This document shows, piece after piece, positions 37,099 through 45,894 of a stretch of DNA of 64,000 bases. The position numbers and the translations under genes are program-made. The notes under the pieces are model-generated. The model made no database searches. It saw only the letters and a program-made list of their open reading frames with translations, and was not told the origin of the DNA. The stretch lies in assembly GCF_009728145.1 (NCBI RefSeq), contig NZ_WOCA01000014.1, positions 1 to 64,000 on the forward strand, written 5' to 3'. Source of the stretch: Ornithinibacillus caprae (GTDB taxonomy: Bacteria > Bacillota > Bacilli > Bacillales > Amphibacillaceae). How positions within the stretch are numbered: position 1 is the first letter of the stretch; each line of letters begins with the position of its first letter.

Positions 37099-38256
37099 TT
37101 ATATATGGGATAACCTTTCAATGACCGTAGCATTAGCCATTCCCATACCCTCACAGATAGCTAATAAACCATACCTTCCATTTATTCGATCTAATTCATG
37201 AATTAACGTTGTCATCAACTTCGTTCCAGTTGCCCCCAATGGGTGTCCCAAAGCAATTGCTCCCCCATTTACATTAAGCTTTTCTGGATCTGCTTTTGTT
37301 TCCTGTAACCATGCTAAAGGAACCGAAGCAAATGCCTCATTAACTTCATAACGATCCATATCATCAATCGTTAAACCAGCTTTGTCTAAAACTCTATTCG
37401 TTGCTTCTATTGGACCTGTTAACATCAATGTTGGATCCGAACCGACAACCGTCCGAGCAATAATTCGAGCCCAAGGTTTTAACCCTAAAGCTTTTGCCTT
37501 ATCTCCTGACATGAGAAGAACTGCACTTGCTCCATCACTCATTTGACTTGAATTCCCAGCTGTAATCCTCCCTTCTTCCTGAAAAACTGGCTTTAATTGT
37601 GCCAATGCATCCATAGAAGTGGACTCACGTGGACCTTCATCCACAACCATCATACGTAATTTTCCATCTTCTCCTTCTACCTCAACTGGAACAATCTCTT
37701 TTTCAAATTTTCCTCGACGAATCGCTTCCAATGCTTTCTTATGACTTCTTAGTGAAAACGCATCCAACTGTTCCCTAGATAACCCCCATTGATTCGCAAT
37801 TTTTTCGGCAGAGATTCCTTGATTAACAATTTCATATTTATCCGTAAGCTTCCCGCTTGGCTTCGTAGTCCCCATATTGGAAAACATCGGGGATCGAGTC
37901 ATACTTTCCACCCCACCAGCAATGACGATATCCATATCACCCGATGCAATCGCCTGTGCGGCGAAATGAATCGCTTGCTGACTAGATCCACATTGACGAT
38001 CGATCGTGACACCTGGAACATGGATCGGAAACCCAGCTATAAGTGCTGCTGTTCTAGCAATATTACCGCCTTGCTCATTTACTTGAGTGACACAGCCAAG
38101 AATAACATCCTCAACCGCTTCTTTATTAATAGATGAACGAGTTACTAATTCTTCTAATACTATAGCCGCTAATTCATCTGCACGATAATTTGTAAAACTT
38201 CCCTTTCTCCTCCCAACTGCAGTACGACAGCCTTCCACAATAACAACTTCACGCAT
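37099..38256 (-). CDS. acetyl-CoA acyltransferase (thiolase)
   Basis: 385-aa thiolase. Nucleophile Cys89 (RQCGSSQQAIH), catalytic His in NGGAIALGHPLGATG and second Cys in ICEGMGMA are intact. Cytoplasmic; either degradative (fatty acids) or acetoacetyl-CoA type, the pairing with an acyl-CoA dehydrogenase favours degradation. ATG with GGGGTGAG upstream. Confidence 0.92.
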   Translation of the reverse strand: MREVVIVEGCRTAVGRRKGSFTNYRADELAAIVLEELVTRSSINKEAVEDVILGCVTQVNEQGGNIARTAALIAGFPIHVPGVTIDRQCGSSQQAIHFAAQAIASGDMDIVIAGGVESMTRSPMFSNMGTTKPSGKLTDKYEIVNQGISAEKIANQWGLSREQLDAFSLRSHKKALEAIRRGKFEKEIVPVEVEGEDGKLRMMVVDEGPRESTSMDALAQLKPVFQEEGRITAGNSSQMSDGASAVLLMSGDKAKALGLKPWARIIARTVVGSDPTLMLTGPIEATNRVLDKAGLTIDDMDRYEVNEAFASVPLAWLQETKADPEKLNVNGGAIALGHPLGATGTKLMTTLIHELDRINGRYGLLAICEGMGMANATVIERLSHI

Positions 38257-38325
38257 ATACTCACCCCGTTTTTAGAAAATTCTTTTTCTTCATTATAACT
38301 CGTTTAAAATTTTAATTAAAGGATT

Positions 38326-38362
38326 AAAAAATGTTACTATTTTAACATAATAGTACATTTTT
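38326..38362. promoter_or_regulatory. imperfect inverted repeat in the thiolase/DUF4064 intergenic region
   Basis: AAAAATGTTACTATT and AATAGTACATTTTT form a dyad with one bulged base, between two divergent genes. It could be an operator for either. Confidence 0.35.
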
Positions 38363-38420
38363 GAATCTTTATTATTTCAAAATCGTACTACTATATGAAT
38401 AAAAAACTGGAGGGCATTAT

Positions 38421-38834
38421 ATGAAAAGAACAGGAGAAGTTATTTTAGGGATTATCGGTGCAGCATTTTATGCATTTTTGGCAGTTATTGGTGGATCAGC
38501 GATTTGGTTAAAAAACAACCCAGATCTGGTACAAGAAGCACTAGATCAAAGTCCTGAAGACCTTGGTATATCTGCAAGCGAGCTAGCAGCTACGATGGGT
38601 AGTGGCGGTGTTTTCTTAGTAGTATCTTCTGTTATTGCAATTATTTTAGGGGTTGTTGCAATGGTTCTACTTCGAGGAAATAAAAAACCAAAAGTTGCAG
38701 GTATTATTTTCATTGCGACTTCTGTTATTTTTACAGTTATAACATTTGGCGGAGGTATCTTTGCAGGAATCCTGTATTTAATAGCTGGAATCATGTGTCT
38801 TGTTCGTAAGCCAAAGCAATTAATTGAAGAGTAA
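38421..38834 (+). CDS. DUF4064 membrane protein
   Basis: 137-aa protein with three to four hydrophobic segments, starting KRTGEVILGIIGAAFYAFLA, the DUF4064 signature. GGAGG 7 nt before ATG. Directly followed by an ABC transporter pair, so probably part of that operon. Function unknown. Confidence 0.85.
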   Translation: MKRTGEVILGIIGAAFYAFLAVIGGSAIWLKNNPDLVQEALDQSPEDLGISASELAATMGSGGVFLVVSSVIAIILGVVAMVLLRGNKKPKVAGIIFIATSVIFTVITFGGGIFAGILYLIAGIMCLVRKPKQLIEE

Positions 38835-38859
38835 GTATTACCATTTAGGGGATGAAGAA

Positions 38860-39786
38860 ATGTCTAATGTAGCAATGGAGTTAGTAAATGTAAAAAAATC
38901 AATTGGTAAAAAGGAAATTATTAAAGGTTTATCATTTTCCATTCAAAAAGGTGAAGTGTTTGGTTTTATCGGCCCTAACGGTGCTGGTAAAACCACAACC
39001 ATTCGTATGATGGTTGGATTAATGAAACTAACTGATGGAGATGTGAAGATCCTAGGGAACAGTATAAAGTCTAATTATAAGGAAGCTGTACGTGAGGTAG
39101 GGGCAATCGTTGAAAATCCTGAAATGTATCCATTTATGTCTGGTTGGCAAAACCTAATGCATTATTCACGCATGATACCTGGAATCTCAAAGGGAAGAGT
39201 GAAAGAAGTTATTTCCTTAGTTGGCCTGGAAAAAGTAATTAAAGAAAAAGTGGGCCGATATTCATTAGGTATGCGTCAACGGTTAGGGATTGCGCAAGCA
39301 TTGTTACATAACCCATCTATTTTAATTTTAGATGAGCCAACAAATGGATTAGACCCCGCAGGAATTAGGGAAATCCGCGAATACATACGAAAAATAGCGA
39401 AGGAACAACAAGTAGCAGTCATCATCTCTAGCCACTTATTGGCTGAAATTGAGCAGGTTTGTGATCGTATTGGCATTATAAAAAATGGAGAAATGATTTC
39501 CATCCAATCTGTCAAAGATCAAGAAGAATTAGAACAGGAAAGTCTTAGCCAAGTTCAATTGGAAGTTACACCAATCAATCATGCTATGAACCTTCTAAAA
39601 GAGAAATATGAAATAGATGCTGAAGTAAACGATCAATCCATTTCATTCGAGTACAATAAAGCAGATATTCCAAAATTAATTCAATTTCTCGTTTCAGAAG
39701 AAATCGATATTTATCAGGTTGAGATTTCGAAAGTTACACTAGAGGATAAATTCTTTGATTTGATTGGGGAGAATGTAATTGGTTAA
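38860..39786 (+). CDS. ABC transporter ATP-binding protein (bacitracin/antibiotic-export type)
   Basis: 308-aa ATPase of the CcmA/BcrA type: Walker A GPNGAGKTTT, signature YSLGMRQRLGIAQALL, Walker B ILILDEPTNGLDP, H-loop SSHLLAEIEQ, and a C-terminal extension typical of drug-export ATPases. ATG 38860 has AGGGG 8 nt upstream; the frame extends further up but overlaps DUF4064. Overlaps the permease gene by 8 nt. Confidence 0.92.
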   Translation: MSNVAMELVNVKKSIGKKEIIKGLSFSIQKGEVFGFIGPNGAGKTTTIRMMVGLMKLTDGDVKILGNSIKSNYKEAVREVGAIVENPEMYPFMSGWQNLMHYSRMIPGISKGRVKEVISLVGLEKVIKEKVGRYSLGMRQRLGIAQALLHNPSILILDEPTNGLDPAGIREIREYIRKIAKEQQVAVIISSHLLAEIEQVCDRIGIIKNGEMISIQSVKDQEELEQESLSQVQLEVTPINHAMNLLKEKYEIDAEVNDQSISFEYNKADIPKLIQFLVSEEIDIYQVEISKVTLEDKFFDLIGENVIG

Positions 39787-40756
39787 ATTTATTAAACTAC
39801 TTATTAACGAGCAACTAAAAATATATATTCGAAAATCAACATGGGCCATGTATATCATATTAGCAATACTTATTATTGGCTTTGCAGCATTAACAAACAC
39901 CTTTGAAGACACAAACAAATACACCGAAGACAATTGGCGACAAGAGCTTCAGAATGAAAACGAGGCATTATTAAACGAAAATAAAGAGTTCCAAGAGGAT
40001 ACAGGTGCAGAAGATGATGATTTCTATATTAGTTTTAATATGGATACCATCGAAAAGAACAATTATTACTTAGAAAATGATATTCAACCATTGCAATATG
40101 GGGCTTGGCAGTTCACGATGGATAACAGAGGATTACTATCTGTTGTTAGCTTATTAACGATTATTATTGCTGCAGGTATCGTAGCTAGTGAATACCGTTG
40201 GGGTACCATTAAGTTATTACTTATACGACCAATTTCTCGTAATCTTGTATTGCTATCTAAATATATTTCCGTTTTATTATTCGCTTTCTTTACGTTAGTA
40301 TTTGTATTTTTATTCTCACTAATTGTTGGAACAGTCTTCTTTGGTTTTGAAGGAATAGATCCCCACTTTGTGACAGAAAAAAATGAAGGGTTCGCTTATA
40401 TATCTGTCATTAGTGAAATTTTTTCTGGATATGGCTACAGTCTCGTGAACTTAGTAATGATGGCAACCTTTGCATTTATGATTTCATCTGTTTTCCGAAA
40501 TAGCACACTTGCGATAGGGATCGCTATTTTCTTAATGATGGCAGGAAATTCAATTGTTAGCTTTTTTGGAGACCGGGAATGGGCCAAATATATTTTATTT
40601 GCAAATACTGACTTAAAACAGTATGCGGATGGAAATACACCTTGGATAGAAGGAATGACAATGGGATTTTCCATCACCGTCCTACTTGTTTACTATATTA
40701 TTTTCATGGCATTAACATGGGTGTTCTTTACAAAAAGAGATGTTGCTGGTCAGTAA
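39779..40756 (+). CDS. ABC transporter permease (ABC-2 type)
   Basis: 325-aa membrane protein with six hydrophobic segments and a large extracytoplasmic loop after the first (about 45-110), rich in Asn and Glu. The ASEYRWGTIKLLLIRPISR motif is typical of ABC-2 permeases that pair with BcrA-like ATPases. TTG start with GGGGAG upstream, coupled to the ATPase gene. Substrate unknown. Confidence 0.88.
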   Translation: MVKFIKLLINEQLKIYIRKSTWAMYIILAILIIGFAALTNTFEDTNKYTEDNWRQELQNENEALLNENKEFQEDTGAEDDDFYISFNMDTIEKNNYYLENDIQPLQYGAWQFTMDNRGLLSVVSLLTIIIAAGIVASEYRWGTIKLLLIRPISRNLVLLSKYISVLLFAFFTLVFVFLFSLIVGTVFFGFEGIDPHFVTEKNEGFAYISVISEIFSGYGYSLVNLVMMATFAFMISSVFRNSTLAIGIAIFLMMAGNSIVSFFGDREWAKYILFANTDLKQYADGNTPWIEGMTMGFSITVLLVYYIIFMALTWVFFTKRDVAGQ

Positions 40757-40839
40757 TAGGTATATATACTTAAAACCTATGGTACATTTGTGGTATAAAT
40801 AAAATCAGAAGTGTATAGTATACCATTGAGGTGTTTATC

Positions 40840-41025
40840 TTGAAGCGTTATTTAACCTTGATCTTTCTATTAGTCAGTGCAGTGATCTTATTTTTCGGAT
40901 TGCGCCTTGATCTACAATGGACAGGTGCTGTAACTTGGGGGCTAACCTTTATTTGTCTCGTTTTTGCAGCGTATTGCACAAAATTTATTCCAGATAGAAA
41001 GGAAAAAGAAAAATCTAGGGATTAA
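40840..41025 (+). CDS. small two-helix membrane protein
   Basis: 61-aa protein with two hydrophobic helices (about 4-20 and 30-48) and a charged C-terminal tail (PDRKEKEKSRD). TTG 40840 with GAGGT 7 nt upstream gives a better start than the GTG three codons earlier. Not recognised. It follows the ABC permease after about 80 nt with a possible promoter of its own. Confidence 0.6.
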   Translation: MKRYLTLIFLLVSAVILFFGLRLDLQWTGAVTWGLTFICLVFAAYCTKFIPDRKEKEKSRD

Positions 41026-41045
41026 TCATTTCTCCCTAGATTTTT
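41009..41045. terminator. bidirectional terminator
   Basis: Perfect 12-bp stem AAAAATCTAGGG / CCCTAGATTTTT spanning the end of the small membrane protein gene and abutting the stop of the DUF1232 gene. Confidence 0.75.
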
Positions 41046-41323
41046 CATTTAAATAACTGATGTTTCTCTTTTAACGAATGCGGAGCAACTTTCACCATCA
41101 ATTGTAATAAGAGTATTGCGATTGTAATATCATCTACCACACCAAAGCCAAGTAAAAAGTCTGGGATAAGGTCTAACGGAAAAATAATATATCCGATAAT
41201 AAGAAAGAGGAACAAAGCTTTCTTGAAAATGCTTACTTCCTTTGCAAAGAAAAAATCCTTAAAGAATGGTATTGATTTTCGTAACTGAAATAAAAATCCA
41301 AGTCGCATTACAAATCGAGACAT
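41045..41323 (-). CDS. DUF1232 (YkvA-like) membrane protein
   Basis: 92-aa protein with the DUF1232 signature FPLDLIPDFLLGFGVVDDIT, one or two hydrophobic segments. ATG 41323 has GGGGG 8 nt upstream; the frame's earlier start lies inside treR. 19 nt after treR, so probably cotranscribed with the trehalose genes; no functional link is known. Confidence 0.85.
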   Translation of the reverse strand: MSRFVMRLGFLFQLRKSIPFFKDFFFAKEVSIFKKALFLFLIIGYIIFPLDLIPDFLLGFGVVDDITIAILLLQLMVKVAPHSLKEKHQLFK

Positions 41324-41342
41324 TCTTTTTTCCCCCAATAAT

Positions 41343-42056
41343 TTAACCTTGAATCCTTCTTGCAAAATCTATAAAACGAAATTTATCTGGTCTATGTCTG
41401 GATTCGGTGTATTGAAATAAACTTGTATCTTCTAAATACACATGATTTTTTATAACTACAATATTCGAGAATCCTTCTAGATCTAAATATCGTCTATCTT
41501 CTTCCGTAGGTTCTTCGACTACAATTTCTTTTTGAGCAAACCCAATCGTTAATCCTAGTTGGCCTTCTATATACTCATAAATCGAATTTTCGCATATGTC
41601 TTTTGTAAGTATTGGAACTTGTTGATTATTAAAATAATCTTTATCTAAAATAATCTTTTCACCACTGATTTCTCTTGTGCGGATTACTTTCCATACATGT
41701 TCAAGAGTAGTATCTAATTCTTTTCCTATTTCCTCATCTTCTTTAATAAATCCCAATTCTTGTACGATTGTTTTACTTGAAAGATGTAACTGTTTGGATA
41801 ACTCTTTATAGCTTACAATACCCGAGACTGGAAAAGAAAACTTATGCACATCTATGACAATCGATCCTTTTCCACGGATTTTTTGTATATAACCATTTTG
41901 GGATAATAAATTCAATGCTTTCCGAATTGTCTCACGAGATGTTTCATACTGCACCGTGAGCTCGTTCTCAGATGGCAACATCGTATTAACAGGTATTTCT
42001 TTTCCTTTAATCTTCTTGACTAAGTCATCGTAGATGGTTAAATATTTCTTCTGCAT
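41343..42056 (-). CDS. treR: trehalose operon repressor TreR (GntR family)
   Basis: 237-aa GntR/HutC regulator: N-terminal winged helix (LPSENELTVQYETSRETIRKAL) and C-terminal UTRA effector domain that binds trehalose-6-phosphate in homologues. Last of the treP-treA-treR genes, 13 nt after treA, the B. subtilis order. It should act on the two TTGTATATACAA-type sites before treP. Confidence 0.93.
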   Translation of the reverse strand: MQKKYLTIYDDLVKKIKGKEIPVNTMLPSENELTVQYETSRETIRKALNLLSQNGYIQKIRGKGSIVIDVHKFSFPVSGIVSYKELSKQLHLSSKTIVQELGFIKEDEEIGKELDTTLEHVWKVIRTREISGEKIILDKDYFNNQQVPILTKDICENSIYEYIEGQLGLTIGFAQKEIVVEEPTEEDRRYLDLEGFSNIVVIKNHVYLEDTSLFQYTESRHRPDKFRFIDFARRIQG

Positions 42057-42069
42057 TACCTATACCTCA

Positions 42070-43728
42070 TTATTTAACATAATACACGACAGACTCGTAC
42101 GGTCTTAATGTGATTTCTCCTAACCCGTCCGGTGAATCCGTATAGTTTGAAACTAATAGTTGGGGAAGTTGATTATCCTCAAGAGGCAGCTTTACTGTGG
42201 CTTCTGTTGCATAGAAGTTATTTACCACGACTAATTTTTCACCTTTCCAACTACGTGTATATGCAAAGATTTGAGGATCTTCTGCAAATAGCAGTTTATA
42301 GTCCCCATACGTAATAATATCATACTTTTTACGTAGCTCAATTAACTTTTGATAGTGACCAAAAATAGAATCCGGATCCTGCAACACCGTTTCAGCATTA
42401 ATATCAGTATAATTTGCTGCTAATTCGATCCAAGGAATTCCTGTCGTAAAGCCTGCATTCTCTTCAGCTGACCATTGCATTGGAGTTCTAGCATTATCCC
42501 GAGATTTCTGTTGTAAAATTGCTATGATCTCTTCTTCTGACTTACCTTTTTGTTTCAACATCTCAAAAGCATTAATTGACTCCACATCCCGATATTGATC
42601 AATGGAAGTAAAGTTCGGATTCGTCATTCCTAGTTCTTCTCCCTGATAAATATAGGGCGTTCCTTGCATCATATGGATGGTTGTTGCAAGCATTTTTGCC
42701 GATTTCTTATGGTAAGTTGAATCATCCCCAAAACGAGAGACGACACGAGGCTGATCATGATTACACCAGAACAACGCATTCCAACCCTCTCCTTCATGCA
42801 TGCCAACCTGCCAATGAGATAATATTTTTTTCAACTCCACAAAATCAAATGGTGCTTTTGTCCACTTATCACCATTTGGATAATCCACTTTCAAATGATG
42901 GAATTGAAATGTCATATCTAACTCTTTTCGTTCCGGCTTTGTATATAGAACACAATTTTCTAACGTAGTTGATGACATTTCTCCAACTGTCATCATGTTA
43001 TATGGTGAGAAAGCAGATTGATTAATCTCATGTAAATACTCATGTACGCGTGGACCATCAGTGTAAAATTTCCGACCATCACCAGTATCATCATTGGGAA
43101 AACGCTGATCTTTGGAAATTAAATTGATGACATCCAATCTAAATCCATCAATACCTTTTTCAGCCCAAAATTTGATCATCTCTACTACGTTTTCTCGTAC
43201 TTCTCTGTTCTCCCAGTTAAGATCAGCTTGCGTTACATCAAATAAATGTAAGTAATACTGTCCAGTGTTCTCGTCATACTTCCATGCAGTACCCCCAAAT
43301 TTAGATTCCCAATTAGTTGGTTCTCTACCTTCAACTGGGTCCTTCCAAATGTAAAAATTACGATATGGGTTTGTTTTTGATAAAGCAGCTTGCTTAAACC
43401 ACTCATGCTCTGTAGATGTATGATTAATTACTAAATCCATAATCAGTTTCATCCCACGTTTATGGGTCTCATCCAATAACTCTTGAAAATCATCCATCGT
43501 ACCGTATGTTGGCTCAATAGAATAATAATCACTTATATCATATCCGTTATCTTTTTGTGGAGATTTATAAACAGGTGTCAACCAAATAACGTCGACACCT
43601 AGTTTTTTTAAATAGTCTAGCTTTTGTATGATCCCTTGTAGATCTCCAATACCATTGCCTGTAGTATCGTTAAAGCTTTTAGGATATATCTGGTATACTG
43701 TTGCTTTCTTCCACCATGCTTCACTCAT
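42070..43728 (-). CDS. treA: alpha,alpha-phosphotrehalase
   Basis: 552-aa GH13 hydrolase that splits trehalose-6-phosphate into glucose and glucose-6-phosphate. Nucleophile Asp199 (GFRLDVINL), acid/base Glu250 (TVGEMSS) and Asp325 (WCNHDQPR) are present, with DLVINHTSTEHEW for substrate binding. The C-terminal beta domain ends normally. Located 33 nt downstream of treP. Confidence 0.95.
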   Translation of the reverse strand: MSEAWWKKATVYQIYPKSFNDTTGNGIGDLQGIIQKLDYLKKLGVDVIWLTPVYKSPQKDNGYDISDYYSIEPTYGTMDDFQELLDETHKRGMKLIMDLVINHTSTEHEWFKQAALSKTNPYRNFYIWKDPVEGREPTNWESKFGGTAWKYDENTGQYYLHLFDVTQADLNWENREVRENVVEMIKFWAEKGIDGFRLDVINLISKDQRFPNDDTGDGRKFYTDGPRVHEYLHEINQSAFSPYNMMTVGEMSSTTLENCVLYTKPERKELDMTFQFHHLKVDYPNGDKWTKAPFDFVELKKILSHWQVGMHEGEGWNALFWCNHDQPRVVSRFGDDSTYHKKSAKMLATTIHMMQGTPYIYQGEELGMTNPNFTSIDQYRDVESINAFEMLKQKGKSEEEIIAILQQKSRDNARTPMQWSAEENAGFTTGIPWIELAANYTDINAETVLQDPDSIFGHYQKLIELRKKYDIITYGDYKLLFAEDPQIFAYTRSWKGEKLVVVNNFYATEATVKLPLEDNQLPQLLVSNYTDSPDGLGEITLRPYESVVYYVK

Positions 43729-43761
43729 TATTACGTTTCACTCCTAGTAGTTCTAAACATG

Positions 43762-45702
43762 TTATTTTAATTTTTCTTTTGCAATTAGATACGTAATGAT
43801 AAATGGAACTACAATTACGATTGCCATGCCAATTAAGAACGGTATCCAATTCGATGCAACGATTGATAGTGGTGCTGGAATACCGCCTACCCCAATAGAG
43901 TTAGCTTTTACTCCTTGAAGTGTAATAAATGCACCTGCAATTGATGTACCAATAATGGCAGCTATGAAAGGATAACGATAACGCAAGTTCACACCAAACA
44001 TCGCAGGCTCTGTTATACCTAACCAGGCAGAAATCCCCGATGTTCCAGCTAACCCTTTTAGATTTTCATCTCTAGTAGCTAACATAATTGCAAATACAGC
44101 TGCACCTTGTGCGATATTAGATAGCGCGAGGATCGGCCATAAGAATGTGGTTCCTGTGCTTCCTAATAATTGCAAATCCACCGCAAGGAAGGTGTGATGC
44201 ATACCTGTAATAACTAGTGGTGCGTATATTGCACCATAAACAAGTCCGCCAATAATCGGTACTGTATCAAAAATTGTTACTAATCCTTCGGTAATCCAAT
44301 TACCAATTGTAAATGTAATTGGTCCAATAATAATAAATGCTAAGAAACCAGTAACTAACAAAGCAACAGGTGCTACTACTAATAGTTGCAAGGAATCGAC
44401 AACTCGTTTACGAAGAAAAATCTCAATTTTAGCTAATACCCAAGATGCAAATAAAACCGGTAATACTTGGCCTTGATACCCTACTTTCTGAACATCCAAC
44501 CCGAACAAGTTCCATGTTGGGATCTCACCCTCCGTTAATGCAGAACCATAGCCCCATGCATTCATCAAATCCGGATGAACTAAAATTAGTCCTAGTACGA
44601 CACCTAATAATTCATGTCCACCAAACCTTTTAACAGCTGACCAACCAATTAGTGCCGGTAAGAAAACAAATGCTGTATTTGCAATAATATTAATCATATC
44701 AGCAATTCCAGCCCATTGTGGATAGGTTTCGATTAATGGTGGCGCATCTCTACCAAAAATCCCTGGGTTAGCTAAAATATTATTAATACCCATTAATAAA
44801 CCAGCAGTAACAATGGCCGGTAATATTGGAATGAAAATATCAGCTAATACTTTAATCCCCCGTTGTATTGGATTTTGATTTTTTCCACCTGCAGCTTTTA
44901 CATCTTCTTTTGAAGCTTCTTGTATTCCTGTTTCTGTTACCATCGCTTGATAGACTTTATCCACTGTACCTTGTCCAATTACGATTTGGAATTGTCCATT
45001 TGCTGAAAAAGAGCCTTTAACTAAGCTCATTTTCTCTAAAGCTTGTTCATCCACTTTTTCCTCATCTAAAAGCGCAAATCGAAGGCGTGTAACACAATGC
45101 GTTGCAGCACTAATATTTTCGACTCCACCAACCGCTGAAACAATATCTAATGCTTCTTGGCTATATTGCATTACACTTGTTTTCGTTTTCATCTTTCCGC
45201 TTTCATCTGATTTTGAATCTCCTTTTACCGCAGTTCCAAGAAGAACTGAGTCTAGTGCAATTACATCTTTCTCTTTTGTTTTTTGTAATGTTTCAAATTG
45301 ATCACCGTTCGTAATAATTATTGGAGTAATATGACTTTTCGCTTTTTCTTTAATATAATCTAAATCAAAGGTAATTAATGGATCCCCAGCTTTAACTTTA
45401 TCTCCTTGCTTCACATGTGATTCAAAGCCTTCACCTTTTAAATCAACTGTTTCTAAACCTATATGAATTAATACCTCAATACCAGACTTACCTACTAATC
45501 CGACTGCATGTTTGGTAGGGAAAACTTGTAGAACCTCACCATCTATTGGTGAAACCACTTTTCCTTCAGTTGGTTCAATGGCTATCCCATCACCCATCAT
45601 TTTTTGTGAAAACGTTGGATCTGGAACTTCTTCTATCCCTTTCGTAATACCCGTTAAGGGAGCATATAGTAATATTTCATTATTTATTCCCTCGTTACTC
45701 AC
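43762..45702 (-). CDS. treP: PTS trehalose transporter EIIABC (IIA at the N-terminus)
   Basis: 646-aa phosphotransferase transporter. A glucose-type IIA domain comes first (residues about 10-155; phosphohistidine His80 in LIHIGLETV with His65 in TKHAVGLV), then a linker, IIB (Cys203 in THCVTRLRF), then the multi-helix IIC channel. B. subtilis TreP has only IIB-IIC and borrows a IIA, so this is a longer variant with A-B-C order. GTG start with AAGGAGG 10 nt upstream. Heads the operon and is under TreR and probable CcpA control. Confidence 0.93.
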   Translation of the reverse strand: MSNEGINNEILLYAPLTGITKGIEEVPDPTFSQKMMGDGIAIEPTEGKVVSPIDGEVLQVFPTKHAVGLVGKSGIEVLIHIGLETVDLKGEGFESHVKQGDKVKAGDPLITFDLDYIKEKAKSHITPIIITNGDQFETLQKTKEKDVIALDSVLLGTAVKGDSKSDESGKMKTKTSVMQYSQEALDIVSAVGGVENISAATHCVTRLRFALLDEEKVDEQALEKMSLVKGSFSANGQFQIVIGQGTVDKVYQAMVTETGIQEASKEDVKAAGGKNQNPIQRGIKVLADIFIPILPAIVTAGLLMGINNILANPGIFGRDAPPLIETYPQWAGIADMINIIANTAFVFLPALIGWSAVKRFGGHELLGVVLGLILVHPDLMNAWGYGSALTEGEIPTWNLFGLDVQKVGYQGQVLPVLFASWVLAKIEIFLRKRVVDSLQLLVVAPVALLVTGFLAFIIIGPITFTIGNWITEGLVTIFDTVPIIGGLVYGAIYAPLVITGMHHTFLAVDLQLLGSTGTTFLWPILALSNIAQGAAVFAIMLATRDENLKGLAGTSGISAWLGITEPAMFGVNLRYRYPFIAAIIGTSIAGAFITLQGVKANSIGVGGIPAPLSIVASNWIPFLIGMAIVIVVPFIITYLIAKEKLK

Positions 45703-45717
45703 GATTAGACTACCTCC

Positions 45718-45731
45718 TTAAAGCGATTTCA
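45718..45731 (-). promoter_or_regulatory. candidate cre (CcpA) site
   Basis: TGAAATCGCTTTAA on the minus strand matches the cre consensus TGWAANCGNTNWCA at 13 of 14 positions. Placed between promoter and treP start, it would act as a roadblock for catabolite repression. Confidence 0.6.
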
Positions 45732-45735
45732 TTTT

Positions 45736-45753
45736 AACTTGTATATATAAGTT
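45736..45753 (-). promoter_or_regulatory. TreR operator 2
   Basis: AACTTATATATACAAGTT, one mismatch from a perfect dyad, resembles the TTGTATATACAA sites bound by TreR in B. subtilis. Downstream of the promoter. Confidence 0.65.
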
Positions 45754-45762
45754 AACTAATAA

Positions 45763-45792
45763 AGTATATCTTGTATATACAAGTTTAGGCAA
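45763..45792 (-). promoter_or_regulatory. treP promoter with TreR operator 1 in the spacer
   Basis: TTGCCT (45787-45792) and TATACT (45763-45768) are separated by 18 nt. The spacer contains the perfect 14-bp palindrome CTTGTATATACAAG (45770-45783), a TreR site that would exclude RNA polymerase. Confidence 0.7.
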
Positions 45793-45856
45793 CTATTTTA
45801 TCTAATGATATTGAATTATGTATTATACTTCCCTGTTAACAAGGAGTCATAACAAA

Positions 45857-45894
45857 AAAATGCTAAAGGCATGTAAAGATGCCCTTAGCATTTT
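45857..45894. terminator. terminator after the sugar dehydrogenase gene
   Basis: AAAATGCTAAAGGCAT / ATGCCCTTAGCATTTT hairpin overlapping the stop codon; A and T tracts on both sides. Confidence 0.75.
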
